Shown here: one piece after another, positions 10,641 to 22,289 of the stretch
How positions within the stretch are numbered: the stretch's first letter is position 1
Layout: each line of letters opens with the position of its first letter
Assembly (NCBI GenBank): GCA_012064415.1
Contig: SSNU01000107.1
Coordinates: 51,394 to 115,393, forward strand
Direction of reading: 5' to 3'
From: Gyrodactylus bullatarudis
Taxonomy: Eukaryota > Platyhelminthes > Monogenea > Gyrodactylidea > Gyrodactylidae
DNA length: 64,000 nt
Notes under the pieces: model-generated
Databases searched by the model: none
The model's input: only the letters and a program-made list of their open reading frames with translations
What the model was told of the DNA's origin: nothing
Program-made: the position numbers and the translations under genes

Positions 10641-12231
10641 TTATAAATTATAAAGTTTTTTAAATTCTTTTTTAAATTCATCATAATCAAGAGTTTTCAT
10701 CTCATGATTAAGTTTTTTAAATATGTTTTTGGCTTTGTTGAAAATTGATAGCTTTTTTAGATTTCCATATTCAGAAACAATGGAGCGTAGGCCTTGACGA
10801 TTGGAGTTAGCCAGGGGTGAGAGTTTTATTAGGGTAAATGTTTTGAGTTCTCTTCTTAGCCACAAGGAGTTCTTCGTGGATTTCATTTCAGTTTGGTATG
10901 TTGATGACAAAAGGCGCGTAAATCTGTCGATTCTTGAATTTAAGTTTTGAAAGCATATTGAAGAATTGAGTATATGACATAAAATTGTAATTAATCTCAT
11001 CTCCGCAACTTGGGTTGTGTCTAAGATTGTTAGGGTTGAACTGGGGTGATGCATTGAAGACATTGATGAACTTTTCTTGGATGGTGTCAGGGTTTTCTTT
11101 GATACTATGAACGTTTTTATTGGAGAATTTAAAGTATTTGTTCAATTGTTGGTAACCAATTTTGGGTCTTTGTTTAATTTCATTCTTTAGGTTCCTCTCA
11201 ATACGAGCATAAGTCATTGATGTTAGAGATGATATTTGATTTTGTGTGTTGATTAGTAATCTTCTTCCATCAGTAACTGAACAGCAGTATTTGAGTTTGT
11301 TTTCAAGACGATTATTTAGTTTTAATTCGAGATGGTCAATGTTTCTTCTACGCTTTTTAATAGTAGCAATATTATACATTCTATTATAGTAATCAATGAT
11401 GTTGTTTGCGTTGATGTAATTCTCGGGCATAATTGTTATTGTTTTGAAGACGTTGTAGTCAGTAAAATCATAGAAAGAATATTCATTATTCGAAGGCATT
11501 GAATTTTCTGTGAGGTGTGTATCAATAATGCAGAAAATTCCTAAGTGATCTTTGTTGTGATATATATTTTGAGTTTCAACATAGAATGACAGAGTTGTGG
11601 CATTTAGAAATATACAGTCAAGAATATTTTGGCCTCGTGTTGGTGTCGATACTATTTGTTTTAGATTGAAAGATTGTAGTAGTATACCAATATCAGAGTT
11701 TGGGTTGTTCCAGTTTTCATTAGGCATGTTAATGTCTCCCAGAAAAATTAAGTCATCATCAAGGGTTAAGTTTTCATCTATAATGTTAGCAAGTTCTATA
11801 TCAGTTTGGGAGTTTGTATTAGGTTTTCTGTATAAAAGAGCAATATATATCGATTTGGAACTTCCTATTTTGTTAGCTTTAACGATGAGGAATTCGTTTC
11901 CATGAAAGCTGAATTTGTTTGTTGATGATATTTGTATTGTATTTTTATAATAGTAAATCAGGACACCTCCGTGGGGATCATCAGTTCTGTCAGATCGAAT
12001 AACACCAAAGTCTTCAATGTGTAGGCTGTTAGGTATATTTTTATTTGAGAGCCAGGTTTCGGTAAAACAATAGAAGTCATATCTAGTATTAATTAGATGT
12101 ATCCGTAACTGATGAAAAGAAGAGAATAATGAGCGAATGTTTTGGAGAAAAAAGGAGAATTGGAGTCTTGATTGATTCGTCGTCATTGGATTTGTATGAA
12201 ATTTGTAATTACGAGGTAAATGAGTTGTCAA
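10641..12231 (-). pseudogene. LINE ORF2 remnant with AP endonuclease, RT deleted
   Basis: The first 447 residues (12231-10888) are an APE-type endonuclease of a CR1/Jockey-like non-LTR retrotransposon: QNIRSLFSSFH, FTETWLS, IRSDRTDDPHGGVLIYY, FLGDINMPNENW and the catalytic-His region KDHLGIFC are in order. A linker domain follows. After a frameshift near 10890-11060 only a basic C-terminal segment remains (WLRRELKTFT to FKKLYNL, stop at 10641). The whole reverse transcriptase catalytic domain is missing. The matching ORF1 lies at 15260-15931, and a PLE insertion separates the two. Confidence 0.8.
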
Positions 12232-12288
12232 GGCCTTCTTCTGTACATGTGTTGTTAATTGGGGGTTATTATTTACATAAGGAGAAAC

Positions 12289-12300
12289 AATTAATATATT
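12289..12300. repeat. target-site duplication of PLE insertion, left
   Basis: AATTAATATATT here and AATTAATGTATT at 15134-15145 flank the PLE. With one mismatch they are the likely 12-nt target-site duplication made when the PLE entered the LINE between its ORF1 and ORF2. Confidence 0.55.
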
Positions 12301-12373
12301 TATCGGACATAAGTTGCCTGATTTCCTCGAAAATATTTGGAGGTTGCTGACTAGAAGTCATGCTAGTTTAAAG
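12301..12373. repeat. PLE terminal direct repeat (pLTR), 3' copy
   Basis: Matches 15061-15133 with only a few substitutions. The 5' copy lies directly before the ORF start codon at 15055-15057. Confidence 0.75.
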
Positions 12374-12389
12374 AACGAACGAAAGTTGA

Positions 12390-12423
12390 TTGGTGAATAA
12401 AGCTTTATTTTCGTCGTACCAAA
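12390..12423 (-). ncRNA. hammerhead ribozyme remnant, CUGAUGA deleted
   Basis: On the minus strand stem I (TTTGGT with ACCAA), the GAAA box (plus 12409-12412) and the stem III hairpin are kept and align with the ribozyme at 7694-7737. The CTGATGAG block between stem I and the stem II remnant is missing, so it cannot cleave. It supports the element's 3' end. Confidence 0.6.
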
Positions 12424-12751
12424 CACCGACTTAATATATTTATATACATGAAAAATTAGAGAACATAATAATAAAGGCCAATAGCAATCATTCAACTAGT
12501 TCTGACAAATGGGAATAGAGTTTGTTCATCTCTTAAGGGCAGTGAGGAATGCATCTATTGTCTGGACACCGGATGGTACTCTTCTTCTATGCTTTCCTCT
12601 TCCCTTTGGTTGCTTGGGGGAAACCGACAGATTCCTTTTCCGCGATGGCGTGGGGCTTGTGTTTCTGGTTGAGAGAAATACCTCATACGATCATCATGGG
12701 TGTCAAAATCTTTTTGGTTGCTGGGGGAGGAGGAAACTATTAGAGATAGCT

Positions 12752-15057
12752 TCAATTGAGGTATATCTTTTGAGCGCATAACGAGGGTAACTCTTCGTTG
12801 ACTAGTTTGGCCTCTGCTATCTCCAGAACCTTCTGTAAGCGTGGTTTACTGAGCTTAGGGTCCGCTGTGTAGCGTATCTTGAAGTTTTCTATCCCTGCCG
12901 AGTGTTTGGTTTGCCGGATATGCTCAGGAGTAAGGTGCTCCTTGATCCTCGCTGATGCTGGTCTTATTGTCATGCCGATGTAGGATTGACCACAGGAGCA
13001 TTTGAACTCATACACTACACCTTTTCTCTTGACGGGTCCTTATTACGATCGTTCAACAATTGGGTTTTTTTAGGCAGGAACCGTATTTTGTACCCTGGAA
13101 AAGTTTCTGACGTGAGTTTCGACAGTTTGTTTTTGAAGATTGAATTCGGAACATCCCCTTTGAATGGAAGTTGCAGGAATAGATGGTTAGGATTAGAATC
13201 ATCAAGCATCTTGTCTTTCTCTTTTATTCGGGCGTGTTTTCTGATGAATTCTTTTGGGTAAGACCTTTTTCCGTTCTTCTTGCTGAAGATGAGTTGAAAC
13301 TACACGGTAGATCTTCAAGAATTCGCTTTTCACAAGGCTTCTTTTGGTTTCGATGGGACTAAAACTGGTGTAAGGCATGTACTGCATAGGGTTACCAGGT
13401 TTTCTGTATATCCTCGAGATGAAGCTTTCGGTGCTTGGGCATTTTTCAATGGAAGCCTCGAGGAAGTTCAGTGTGTTGTTGGCTTCTCTCTCCATTGTGA
13501 AATTCAATCTGGGATGCATTTGGTTAAGTTCTGATAGTAATTCAGCTGGATTTTGTTCTTCTTTCAACAAGAGGAATGTATCATCAACGTAGCGTAAATA
13601 TATGTGGGCCTCATTGATTGTACTAGTCATCTTAGTTGATTCTATAGACGCCAGGAATATATCAGCCAAGATCGGACCCATGGGAGTTCCCATAGCGACA
13701 CCATCTTTCTGCCGGAAATAAGATCCATCAAATTTGAAGTCTATGTTTTGGACCGTCATAAATATGAGGGAGCAAATCTCATCAGCTGTCATTGGAATGG
13801 TTGAAGGATCCTCACTTTTGATTAATTCTGGGTGCTCAGAGAGTTTCATTCGTATGAAGTCAACAGTTTCTTTGAGGGGAACATTGGTGAAGAGGGATGA
13901 TACGTCAAAGGATACCATCTGGCCAGTGAATGGATTTTTGTTTCTGAGTCTGGAAAGGAAATCATAAACATTAAAAACCGAATGTGGACATAGATGATCT
14001 CTCAATGGTTTCAAAACGTCGGCCAACCATTGAACTAGACCGTGTTGTAGACTTGGCATCATGTCCAGGATAGGACGAAATTTTAGGTCATCGATACCCT
14101 TGTGGATTTTCGGTAGGAGGTAAAGGAGACATATTCCAGGACCATTCGGACGTATCCTATTGGCTGTCTTTTGGGACATGAATTTCTTTACAACTAAGAA
14201 GTCAATTTTCCTGTTTATTGAGGCTAGGAACCTTGTGGATCTTTTCTCTGCTTCCAGACCGTCGAGCTGTCTGAACATCCGGACATAACTGATGAGTAGT
14301 CTTCCCTTCCGGTAGTATTCATCAGCGCTCAGTATGGCGATTCCTGAGCCTTTGTCCAGATCTGAGATCAGCACGTTAGGATTGTTGCGGAGTGTGGCAA
14401 GGGCTTGGTAGTGGGCAGCTGTAGATATGGGAAATCAATCTTCTGTTGTTTGTATTGGACCCTGGCATCATTAAGGACTGTGTTAAATCTTTCACGGAGT
14501 TGTTTAGTGGAAGCAGTGAGATTTTTGAGTTGGTTGTGGAATAATTCGAACCCGAGGTCAGTTTCTAGATTCATGTTTCGTCTGTTGGGAACACAAAATT
14601 TAGGGCCAAGACTCAGGACTTCTAAGGCTTCTTGGGACAGCTGAATATTACTTAGGTTGAAAACGTAGTTCTCGGGGTTTTCAGGAAAGGATATATCTTC
14701 AGGACGATTTGCAATGCTCAAGTTCAGGGACTTGGAGTTGGCGCGTGCATCGGTCACTAGTTGAACGTAATTTAGGAATGAGGTTCTCAGTTCGTCAGGT
14801 AGAGATTGTACTGAAGCATTCATGCGTTCCAGGTCGTTGTTTTTCCCTTAGATATGGTTCTCTGTTTTACGGGCCAGATCTAAGGACACATGGGCCGCGT
14901 TGGCTAAGGACTTTTTCATCTTCGCTTTCTTTACTCTCTCCCAGATGACTTTTGAGAATTTTTGATTTTCAATAGACTGATGCAGGAAACCACAAAGAAC
15001 TTTATCTTCGGCCAGGGAACAGGAGGTGTTCAGGACTAGAGGAAAGTGGGGATTCAT
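12752..15057 (-). pseudogene. PLE polyprotein: reverse transcriptase + GIY-YIG
   Basis: Start ATG at 15055-15057 (MNPHFPLVLN). Order: an N-terminal region; an in-frame stop at about 14848-14850; a frameshift near 14370; then the RT at 14374-13202 with SDLDKGSGIAI, YLLPKIHKGIDD, motif A VSFDVSSLFTNVPL, DGVAMGTPMGPILAD, catalytic YVDDTFLLL and NTLNFLEAS. Two more frameshifts (near 13205 and 13015) precede the endonuclease, CSCGQSYIGMTIRPASARIKEHL with a catalytic-Glu region EIAEAKLVNEE. One stop and three frameshifts make it inactive, but every catalytic motif is readable. This is the most complete PLE in the window. Confidence 0.85.
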
Positions 15058-15060
15058 CTT

Positions 15061-15133
15061 TATCGGACATAAGTTGCCTGATTTCCTCGAAAATATTTGT
15101 AGGTTACTGACTAGAAGTCATGCTAGTTTAAAG
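15061..15133. repeat. PLE terminal direct repeat (pLTR), 5' copy
   Basis: Direct repeat of 12301-12373. Followed by the right copy of the target duplication at 15134-15145. Confidence 0.75.
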
Positions 15134-15259
15134 AATTAATGTATTGGCAACGTTCATAAAAATAAAAATAATTATAATTAATCTGATTAGGATTGGCGTT
15201 TTACTTAAGAAATAATTAGGGGTTAGTTATATCCATTATGTTGTTATTGATGTCATGAC

Positions 15260-15931
15260 TCAGCTGACTAGGGTGGGAGTTAGGATTGCTATTCTTTTCA
15301 CGACATAAATAGCTGTTGCAATCGTTTGTTGTAGTATTGTTTTGTCTCGACTAATCCTGATATTCATTGATTTTGTTAAGTCATTTTTGTTGATGAAGAA
15401 GTTTTTTATTCTTTGAATTCTTTTATCAGTGACCACTTTAATTGGTCTGTTTTTACCGGAGAATTTCCCCAACCGATATACGTTTATAATTGAATTCGAG
15501 GATTTCGGGTCAATTTTTTGTTGTATTTCTTTCGTGAGCTGTAGTAGGTTCTCTTTATTATCATTTCCATCATCTTTTTGATTGTATATTATGAAATTTT
15601 TAGATTTATTCTGTCTGTGTTCAATTTCATTAGATATAAGGAAAAACTTTCTATCGAGTTCAATTAATTTGTTGACGGGAACATTGCGTAATTTAGTACG
15701 GTCATTCAAAATAGTGAAGTCGGTTTTTAGTTCTTTATCAATAGCATTTTCTCCTAATTTTCTAATTTTTTCTTGAAGAAGAGCATTCATTTCTTTTAAT
15801 TGTTTTATTTCATTCATGAGTACTTGGTTGTAGTTCAATGATGTACTTTTCGATGGTCTGCCTTTTTTGCGTTCGTCATGTAGGTGTTGCTTTCGTGAAG
15901 AATATATGTACAATGAAGAATATATGTACAA
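15260..15931 (-). pseudogene. LINE ORF1 with coiled coil and RRM-like domain
   Basis: An intact 223-codon minus-strand frame. After a basic start (ERKKGRPSKST) comes a heptad-rich coiled coil (MNEIKQLKEMNALLQEKIRK). An RRM-like core typical of CR1/Daphne-type ORF1 proteins follows: NFIIYNQKDD, INVYRLGKFSGKNRPIKVV and MNIRISRDKT. Such proteins bind the element's RNA. The start codon is uncertain because the first residues come from a short duplicated stretch. With 10641-12231 it forms one LINE interrupted by the PLE, so it is the remaining readable half of a dead element. Confidence 0.7.
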
Positions 15932-15959
15932 AATTCTTGTAAACGAGATATTACCTCAC

Positions 15960-16130
15960 CATTTAAGTAAATTTATTATCATTGGGGCTAAAGATTTCAA
16001 GGAAAAACCAGTGAAAATGGGAAATATTTAATTCATTTCCCATTTTCACTAAGTTTTCACTGGTTTCCCACTTTCAATAGTGATTTCTGTCCACTCACTG
16101 ATTTCCCATTTTCACTGTAACATATACACT
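15960..16130. repeat. local inverted/tandem repeats (TTTCCCATTTTCACT)
   Basis: The motif TTTCCCATTTTCACT and its complement AGTGAAAATGGGAAA occur repeatedly in both orientations, enough to fold into hairpins. No coding potential. Confidence 0.6.
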
Positions 16131-16228
16131 GAACGTTGAGCTTTTACCTGTATATAATTCGAATTTGATTTGAGAAAGGGGGTTAAAATATTTTTTCTGA
16201 GTCTGATCCTTTTCTTTTTTTCCTCAGA

Positions 16229-16697
16229 TTAAGATGTTATCACATTAGATTCTTTATCTCTGTTTCTGATATTTGGCCAATTGAGGGCTAGAGTTTTCAC
16301 TGAATAGAGTTGGTTTGAAGAAAGATAAATTCTGCTGTATTCAAGATTTTTGCTTTTACCCTTTTTGTCAATGGAGGATGTAAAATTTTTAAGTGGAAAA
16401 TTTTTTGTCGTATACCTTGATCGCTGTGTTCCCTGTGTATAGATGTTCACTGACTGTATCTTCCAGTCCAGTGGCTCATGTACTCTGACTGGATTGTCAT
16501 TTATTTATCTATTTGATCATCAATAAATTTTTTTTGGCCTGATAATCGACATCCAAATTATCAAGTTTGGCAACATCAAAAAGTTGTGAGTAACAATCTG
16601 TTGAATAGTTTCGAGTCTTTCTGAGTCTTTTAACGTTATCAGCCAGATTTCTCTCATGTTTCTTGCAAGGTATCTTGACTTCATCATAGAGGGACAT
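16229..16697 (-). other. two short minus-strand frames, possibly transposon-derived
   Basis: The frame at 16509-16697 (SLYDEVKIPCKKHERN, then YSQLFDVAKLDNLDV) resembles a helical domain found beside the LWDSRA-type transposon-associated proteins of animal genomes (see 19752-20690). That resemblance is from memory and weak. The frame at 16229-16450 is unrecognised. Confidence 0.25.
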
Positions 16698-17649
16698 AAC
16701 TCTCTTTATAACCTACAGAACAACAGGGCTATCTTGTTGTCAGTTGTTAACCTTTTCATGCAAGACAGCCCTGTATATATCTAAGATTGGAGAAGTTTTG
16801 AAACTCACGGAAAATTTCGTGAATTTTAAAACCAGTTTCCTAATTCCCCGATTTCGGGAATTCTGAAACTCGGGAGTTTCGAAACTAACTAGGGAATTTT
16901 GAAACAGAGTAATATACGAATAAAATAATAAAACTATAAAAAAATTATTATAATAATAAGAAAGAAAGAATAATTATTTATCTATCACTTTTTTCTTGGC
17001 CTTTTTGTGAGTTGATTATTGTTTCTGGAATACCAGGAAAGTTAGTATCAACAGATGCTCACGATAACTAGTCATTGCGTATTTAGATTTTCTATAAATT
17101 AAATGAATTAACTTTGACAAACAATCAAATTTTATTTGTTTTTTGTTGATTTAAAATGTCAGCTAGTAACCCTAAAATTGGTAAAAATTCAAAATTTTCT
17201 TCAAAAAAATATTTTTCAATAGAGAAATTTTCATCCCTTAACCAAAAGCTATGGCACATGTGAAATACACCATTCAAATCAGAATTCAACCCATATTAAG
17301 GAAATGTGTCAGCATAAATTACTTTTTTTCGAATCGGTTCTCTACTACTGATGAACCATAAAGAAATGTACATTCGGTGAATAAAAAATTTGCTTCTATA
17401 CATACAAGTAATTTTTTCTGATCGAATAAGGGACTCGTGTCATGAAACGACTCAATCAATCTAAAAAAATTTGCTGAGTTTGATGCAAAGAAAAATTCTT
17501 CCTGATTTCATAGAACGATATAGAAACCTAAGTCAGATTTAAATACAAATACATGAGAGAAAAATAACTAAAAATATCTTTAGAAAATACAATTCGAAAA
17601 ATTCAGTTTTTATAGAAAATGAGGGATGAAAGAGATTACTATTGAAGTC

Positions 17650-18880
17650 GACAGAAGTGTAAAGAGAAATTGATGATCAAATTAGCTCTCAACCTTCAAT
17701 TTGCTATTTGAGGAAATCAAAAATTTGCATTTCTACACCTTCAATAAAGAGAAAAGGTAAAACACGTGAAAGTTTTAGTGGCCATTCTTCAATAGGCAGA
17801 TATGTAAAGAGAAAAAAAAGACCCTGGAAATTAATAATTATTAATGCATCATATTAATATGAGGCTAAATTTACTAGGCTTTATTTAATATTGCACTATT
17901 TAATATAAAAGATTGAAATCATTTAATTGTAAAAAATTAAGATTAAACTATGAATACTCACGTTCAATTGGTGTAGCTTTTTCCTCTAATATATATATAT
18001 ATATACAGTTGGCAGTTAAAAATGGAAAACTTAGGCAAAATTTATTAGTAGATCAAGAGATAAATTTAACAGCCAGTTCTCCACCCATTCAAAAGTTCAA
18101 TATGAGTTTAGAATCGAACGAAAATTGAAATATCATTAGAACAGATATTTAAAACAAGTTTTACGACTCACTAGTAACTGGTCGTTTATGGCATATTTTT
18201 TCATTTGTTTCATCTAAAGGATATTGATGTTAATTTATGGTATAAATATAATTAAAGTTAAAAGCTCCGAAGTAATACAACTTAAAGAACATAAACTACA
18301 TATCACTTCCAAATATCACATTGATACCAATAGTAGTGTTTCTAAGATAAATAATTAAAGGATTATGTTAAGGGTTGATAAAATAATATAAACAAAGGAT
18401 TATATAGAATATTCATCACTTTGTCAATCCTCATTGTGGAATTAATTTGAATTTATTTCCCCCTCTCTTAAGGATAAACAATAATTTTAATCCATGTAGG
18501 GCAATCATCTAAAGTACGAAAAAATTGAATGTTAAACTATCTCAAATGATGATTTTTAAGATCAACAAATTTTGATATAAGATAAAATTTTTTACCGGAA
18601 AAATTGAAAATAACTTTTTTCTGATTATTCATCTAAAATCATTCGAAATCTGAAACTAAATTTGAAATTTTAATTTTAGTCATATACAGTATTTTCGAAT
18701 AGAAGCTTAAAAATTTCCAATTTGCAAAAAATAGTACTAAATTCAAGTCTGACTGACTATTGCTTTAACTCATTTTGTCACAGCCTCTTCCTCATATGAT
18801 AGAGAGAAAATATAGCTAGAAAAATATAAGCTTTATCACTAATTATTCACTTATATCTGAATCCTCACAATGATTTTTCA
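17650..18880 (+). pseudogene. decayed PLE tail and terminal repeat
   Basis: 17650-17825 matches the tail of the PLE at 35.3-35.4 kb and translates to TPSIKRKGKTRESFSG, then HSSIGRYVKRKKR, a degenerate version of the QPLIDRYV ending there. 18815-18880 (ATATAAGCTTTATCACTA and onward to GAATCCTCACAATGA) matches the segment just after the hammerhead-like block at 35.57-35.63 kb. In between is AT-rich sequence with nothing recognisable. Confidence 0.55.
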
Positions 18881-19029
18881 TTGGAAACAGAAAATTTAGT
18901 GATTGGGGAAATAACGCCAATTTAATGATAATTTAATGAGGAACTCATAGGGAGGATCTGGAAATCGGTCGAATATTTAGTAATTAAGCTCCCAATAATA
19001 CAATGTGATTTGTGGCTATTAGATGTTCT

Positions 19030-19140
19030 TGTACCGCCGATCCCAGGTTTCCCGTCCTCAAAAGCTCCTTGATTCGCGCCTACACAGGTCTCACAGTTCG
19101 GCCGACATAGGTAGATTCACATTTACTTTTAAACAAAACG
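19030..19140 (-). pseudogene. PLE GIY-YIG fragment
   Basis: On the minus strand: CESTYVGRTVRPV, a stop, then ARIKELLRTGNLGSAVQEHL. It is the same family as the endonuclease at 34.75-34.87 kb (KYVGQTVRPV, VGNVGSAVQEHL). Only about 40 residues survive. Confidence 0.7.
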
Positions 19141-19149
19141 AAAAAAATA

Positions 19150-19750
19150 TATTACTCCCCTTATCTCCCACCAGGGCACTAAGCCTTTTTACAGGTCAGA
19201 AATTATTTCTATTTTTTTTTGCTTTAAATTATTTATTGAAAAAATTATTATGTAAAATAGTTCTAAAATTAAAAATACACTGCTCTAAACATTTTATAGA
19301 GTTGGAGCTTCAAAATGGTATGTATTTTGTTTACATCATTGCCAGATTAGCTTCTGTTTTTTTGGATTTTTAAGTGTCCACTTCAATGGTTATCTCTTGA
19401 TCCCTAAGTCATTTTCTTTAAAACTCAAGTGTTAGAATTGTATGTTTTAAGATGTTTTCTCATATTTTCTGATATATTTGTATAGCAGGTTTTTATGTCA
19501 TATAATCAAATCATGATTAAATTATTTTTACTCTCAGTAGTTTATAAAATCCCAAAAATTTTGTTACATATATGGAAATTTTTCTAATAAAAACACATTT
19601 CGGATCACTCAATGGCACAAGGATTCGTATTTAAGCACTTTTGAAATACCATTACTTGATAGTGAAACATGTTTTGCCCCAAAATCATTTTGTTCATCTT
19701 GCAACAATTCCCAGTAATGAGTTGGAGTTAGCAAACAAACCTTCAGTATG
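19150..19750. other. no identifiable gene
   Basis: AT-rich, no recognisable coding content. The last part may hold frameshifted upstream sequence of the element that starts at 19752. Confidence 0.35.
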
Positions 19751-19751
19751 A

Positions 19752-20690
19752 TTGTTATTTTTGTGGATCTATTTTGAAAATTTAAAAAGCCGGCATGTTT
19801 ATCACACTTTTTACTCAGCTATGTTGGCTACAATTCAAAAAATTGTTCCTGAAGATTTGCTTTCTCTTCCATTCTATCCAGTCGATGAAGATTTCACAGA
19901 AGTCAATGGAAAGTTTTCTCAAAATGATATTGATAACCTAATTTCAAAATCTACAACCTCGAAGAAATTCTCATATGAAATTGCTTCTTTATTAAAGAAT
20001 AAAGGCTGTCTTGAGAAAGATGTAACTTCGGCTAAGTATCTCACAAGAGATCAAGAGTTTAAAGCTTACTTTTCTCAAGAAGGTGATCTAATTCATTGTA
20101 ATAAAATGGAGGGCCTGATGCAATACCCCAATATTACATTCGTAATTTTTGAATGGTGTCTTTTCATAGATGCATCATCATCATCCAGTTTAAAATTGAA
20201 GGAGAAGTATGAAGTTCTTCAGAAGTTTTCAATTTATCGAACTATTCTAGTTATGAATGGAGAGTTTGGAGGGATTTTAAAGTGATCAACATTATCTATG
20301 GCTTACACCAGTGTTATTGCAAATTTCCTTGTATCTATTGCCTCTGGGATTCAAAAGCATTTTCTTTGCATAAAACTAAGCTGATTTGGCCAGATCGGTT
20401 AAATTATTTTAATAAGAATAGAATTTACGAACCCCTCATTCGATCAGAAGAAATATTTCTTCCACCTCTCCATATCAAACTTACGCTCAGTACTCAATTT
20501 ATAAAAAATATGCCAAACAGATCTGTGATCAACGAGCTATTTCCGGGAAAATTAGTTGCAAAAGTTAAAAACGGCTGTTTTACTGGACCTGAACTCATAA
20601 AGATTATGGTCAGTCAAAAATTGAGAGAATCTCTCAATCACGTTCAACTTAGAGCTTGAAATTCCTTCGTCAAACTAAGCAATGAATTTT
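19752..20690 (+). pseudogene. transposon-associated LWDSRA-family protein, copy 1
   Basis: Two frames joined by a shift at about 20280. The first ends in YLTRDQEFKAYFSQEGDLIH, then EWCLFIDASSSSSLKLKE and NGEFGGILK. The second continues GLHQCYCKFPCIYCLWDSKA and EEIFLPPLHIKLTLSTQFIK, then GCFTGPELIKIM. From memory this matches an uncharacterised protein that recurs in many copies in arthropod, cnidarian and other genomes, with the signature KFPCFLCLWDSRA followed by a LPPLHIKLG block. I cannot name its transposase superfamily. The C-terminal part is missing here. A second copy lies at 24945-25440. Confidence 0.65.
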
Positions 20691-21048
20691 TCGCAAATTA
20701 CAAAGCTCCAAACTACTTGATTTTTTTATTACTTACAGAATATTAACTATTCTTTAAAAAAACCAATAATAATACCTTTTTTGAACTCAGGAACGAAAGA
20801 AAAAAATAATGACTCATACCTTTCGAATTTTGTAAAGTCCTTAAATTTGTACATCATATATCATAACCAGAGACAATAACACATATTTTGTATATTTCTT
20901 ATATCACTACCTCCCACCTATGGTGAGAACCAATAATCATTACTACACGCCAATCAATGAAACAATGTGATACCAGATGTCCCCACCCTTTTTATCAACA
21001 GAGAGAGCCAATAAGATTCTTTGTGTTTTAGTATATATTTGGCATGTA

Positions 21049-21090
21049 AGAGGCTGATAAGTATGCCTGAAATAAAGCGCTTATTCCTCT
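21049..21090 (+). ncRNA. hammerhead ribozyme, core mutated at G8
   Basis: Stem I is AGAGG (21049-21053) with CCTCT (21086-21090), fully paired. The core reads CTGATAA (21054-21060), so the invariant G8 is A. GAAA is at 21069-21072, and stem III is the palindromic AATAAAGCGCTTATT. The fold is preserved but cleavage is probably lost. It lies about 390 bp past the LWDSRA-type gene and shares the TATGCC stem II segment with the units at 9.0, 40.9 and 44.1 kb. Confidence 0.65.
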
Positions 21091-21665
21091 AACTTTCTGC
21101 ATCCTTTTATTCCTAAAAAAACTTGAATTTTTAAGAAAAATGACTTAGTATAAAAAGACGTAATTATAAAATTTTCACAAAATTCACTAAGCTTCACAGC
21201 CGTATTTCACTGTTGTAAGTTTTGAAACTAAGTTGTTATTCTCATTTAGTTACTACGTAACTTTTAAAATTGTCAATAACACTTTAGTAAGTCATAAGTC
21301 ATGTTTTTGGGCCGAAATCGATAAAACAAATTACATATTCGGAATCAGTGTAAAATTTTGAACTAAAATACATTTTTTTCCAACACTGATGAAAAGTTAT
21401 TTTTTCGAGGAGTGATGTTGAAAGTGTTCTAGATATTTTTTCGACCATTATATATTTGAACTACTACATTCTAATTTTGATTTGTGGTTGGGTTAAATTC
21501 AAGAAAGTATTGTTTTAAAATAATATGTTTGAAGGATAAATGCTGAAGTTTACATAGGCTATCGTGCACTTAACTAAGAGGTGCAGACATTGAAAGGACA
21601 ATGTATGTACAGTAGTCGACAAAAAAAGTAAATTTACACACGTCAACAAGAAAAGTTATCTTGGT

Positions 21666-22285
21666 ATGAAGCTTAAAATTGTCCAACGGTTAACAAAATT
21701 TTTCAACCGTCGAAACAAAGATCAAACACACGGTGAAAGAGTCAGAGAACATTTAAGGCAAAAACACAACAATGCGATACAGAATGGAATAAAAAAAAAT
21801 ATTGTATTAAGTCGATTCAAGTGCTCCCTGTATGAGAGAAGTGATAGTGAACAGCGTAGAAAGTCACTTTATAACGAAATGTAAGCCAGATCATGGAATA
21901 CAGAAGATTTTAGAATCAAAAATTGGTTGCAAAGGTCGCGATGTCTATATAAAAAGCAAACAACTGACAAAAATTAACAACATTCTGAAACAAAATTAAT
22001 CACTACCTCGCGTTAGTCTAACTCAAACGGATAGATATCAAAATAATAAGAAATTGGCTGTTAGGAATCAAACTGTTAATATCCAGAGTTACGACCCAGG
22101 AAACCGGTTCAAATTTGGCAATAATTGAAACTCAACAGTAATTGATAATCAAATTACACACAACCAGCAATTAGCGATAAAGAAAAATGCTTGGTGACTA
22201 AACGAAAGAGAAGAATTTCCTCATTAGTAAAACTGGTCAGTTACAAATTGATGCATTCCTGAAGAGGGAAAAATTTGAATAAGAA
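21666..22285 (+). pseudogene. PLE GIY-YIG end and tail, decayed
   Basis: VREHLRQKHNNAIQNGIK, then after a frameshift VNSVESHFITKCKPDHGIQK and KGRDVYIKSKQLTKI, matching the tail ORF at 29972-30430 nearly residue by residue with stops added. It ends GQLQIDAFLKREKFE before a stop; QLQIDAFL is at 22238-22261. It is a second, older copy of the tail carried by the inverted-repeat element at 29.9-30.6 kb. Confidence 0.7.
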
Positions 22286-22289
22286 TCGA

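Larger units (their letters stand above)
12301..15133 (-). mobile_element. Penelope-like element nested in a LINE
   Basis: The element is bounded by 73-bp direct repeats (12301-12373 and 15061-15133, beginning TATCGGACATAAG) and by a probable 12-nt target duplication. It reads on the minus strand, like the host LINE, and is less AT-rich than the flanks. A decayed hammerhead lies inside its 3' end. The coding part is described at 12752-15057. The repeat also has a diverged relative at 28385-28435. Confidence 0.75.

Noticed and set aside
12555..12779. Tail of the 12.3-15.1 kb PLE as another PIP-box carrier (DDRMRYFSQ)
   Set aside because: Spacing between the aliphatic residue and the YF pair does not fit Q-x-x-h-x-x-aromatic-aromatic.
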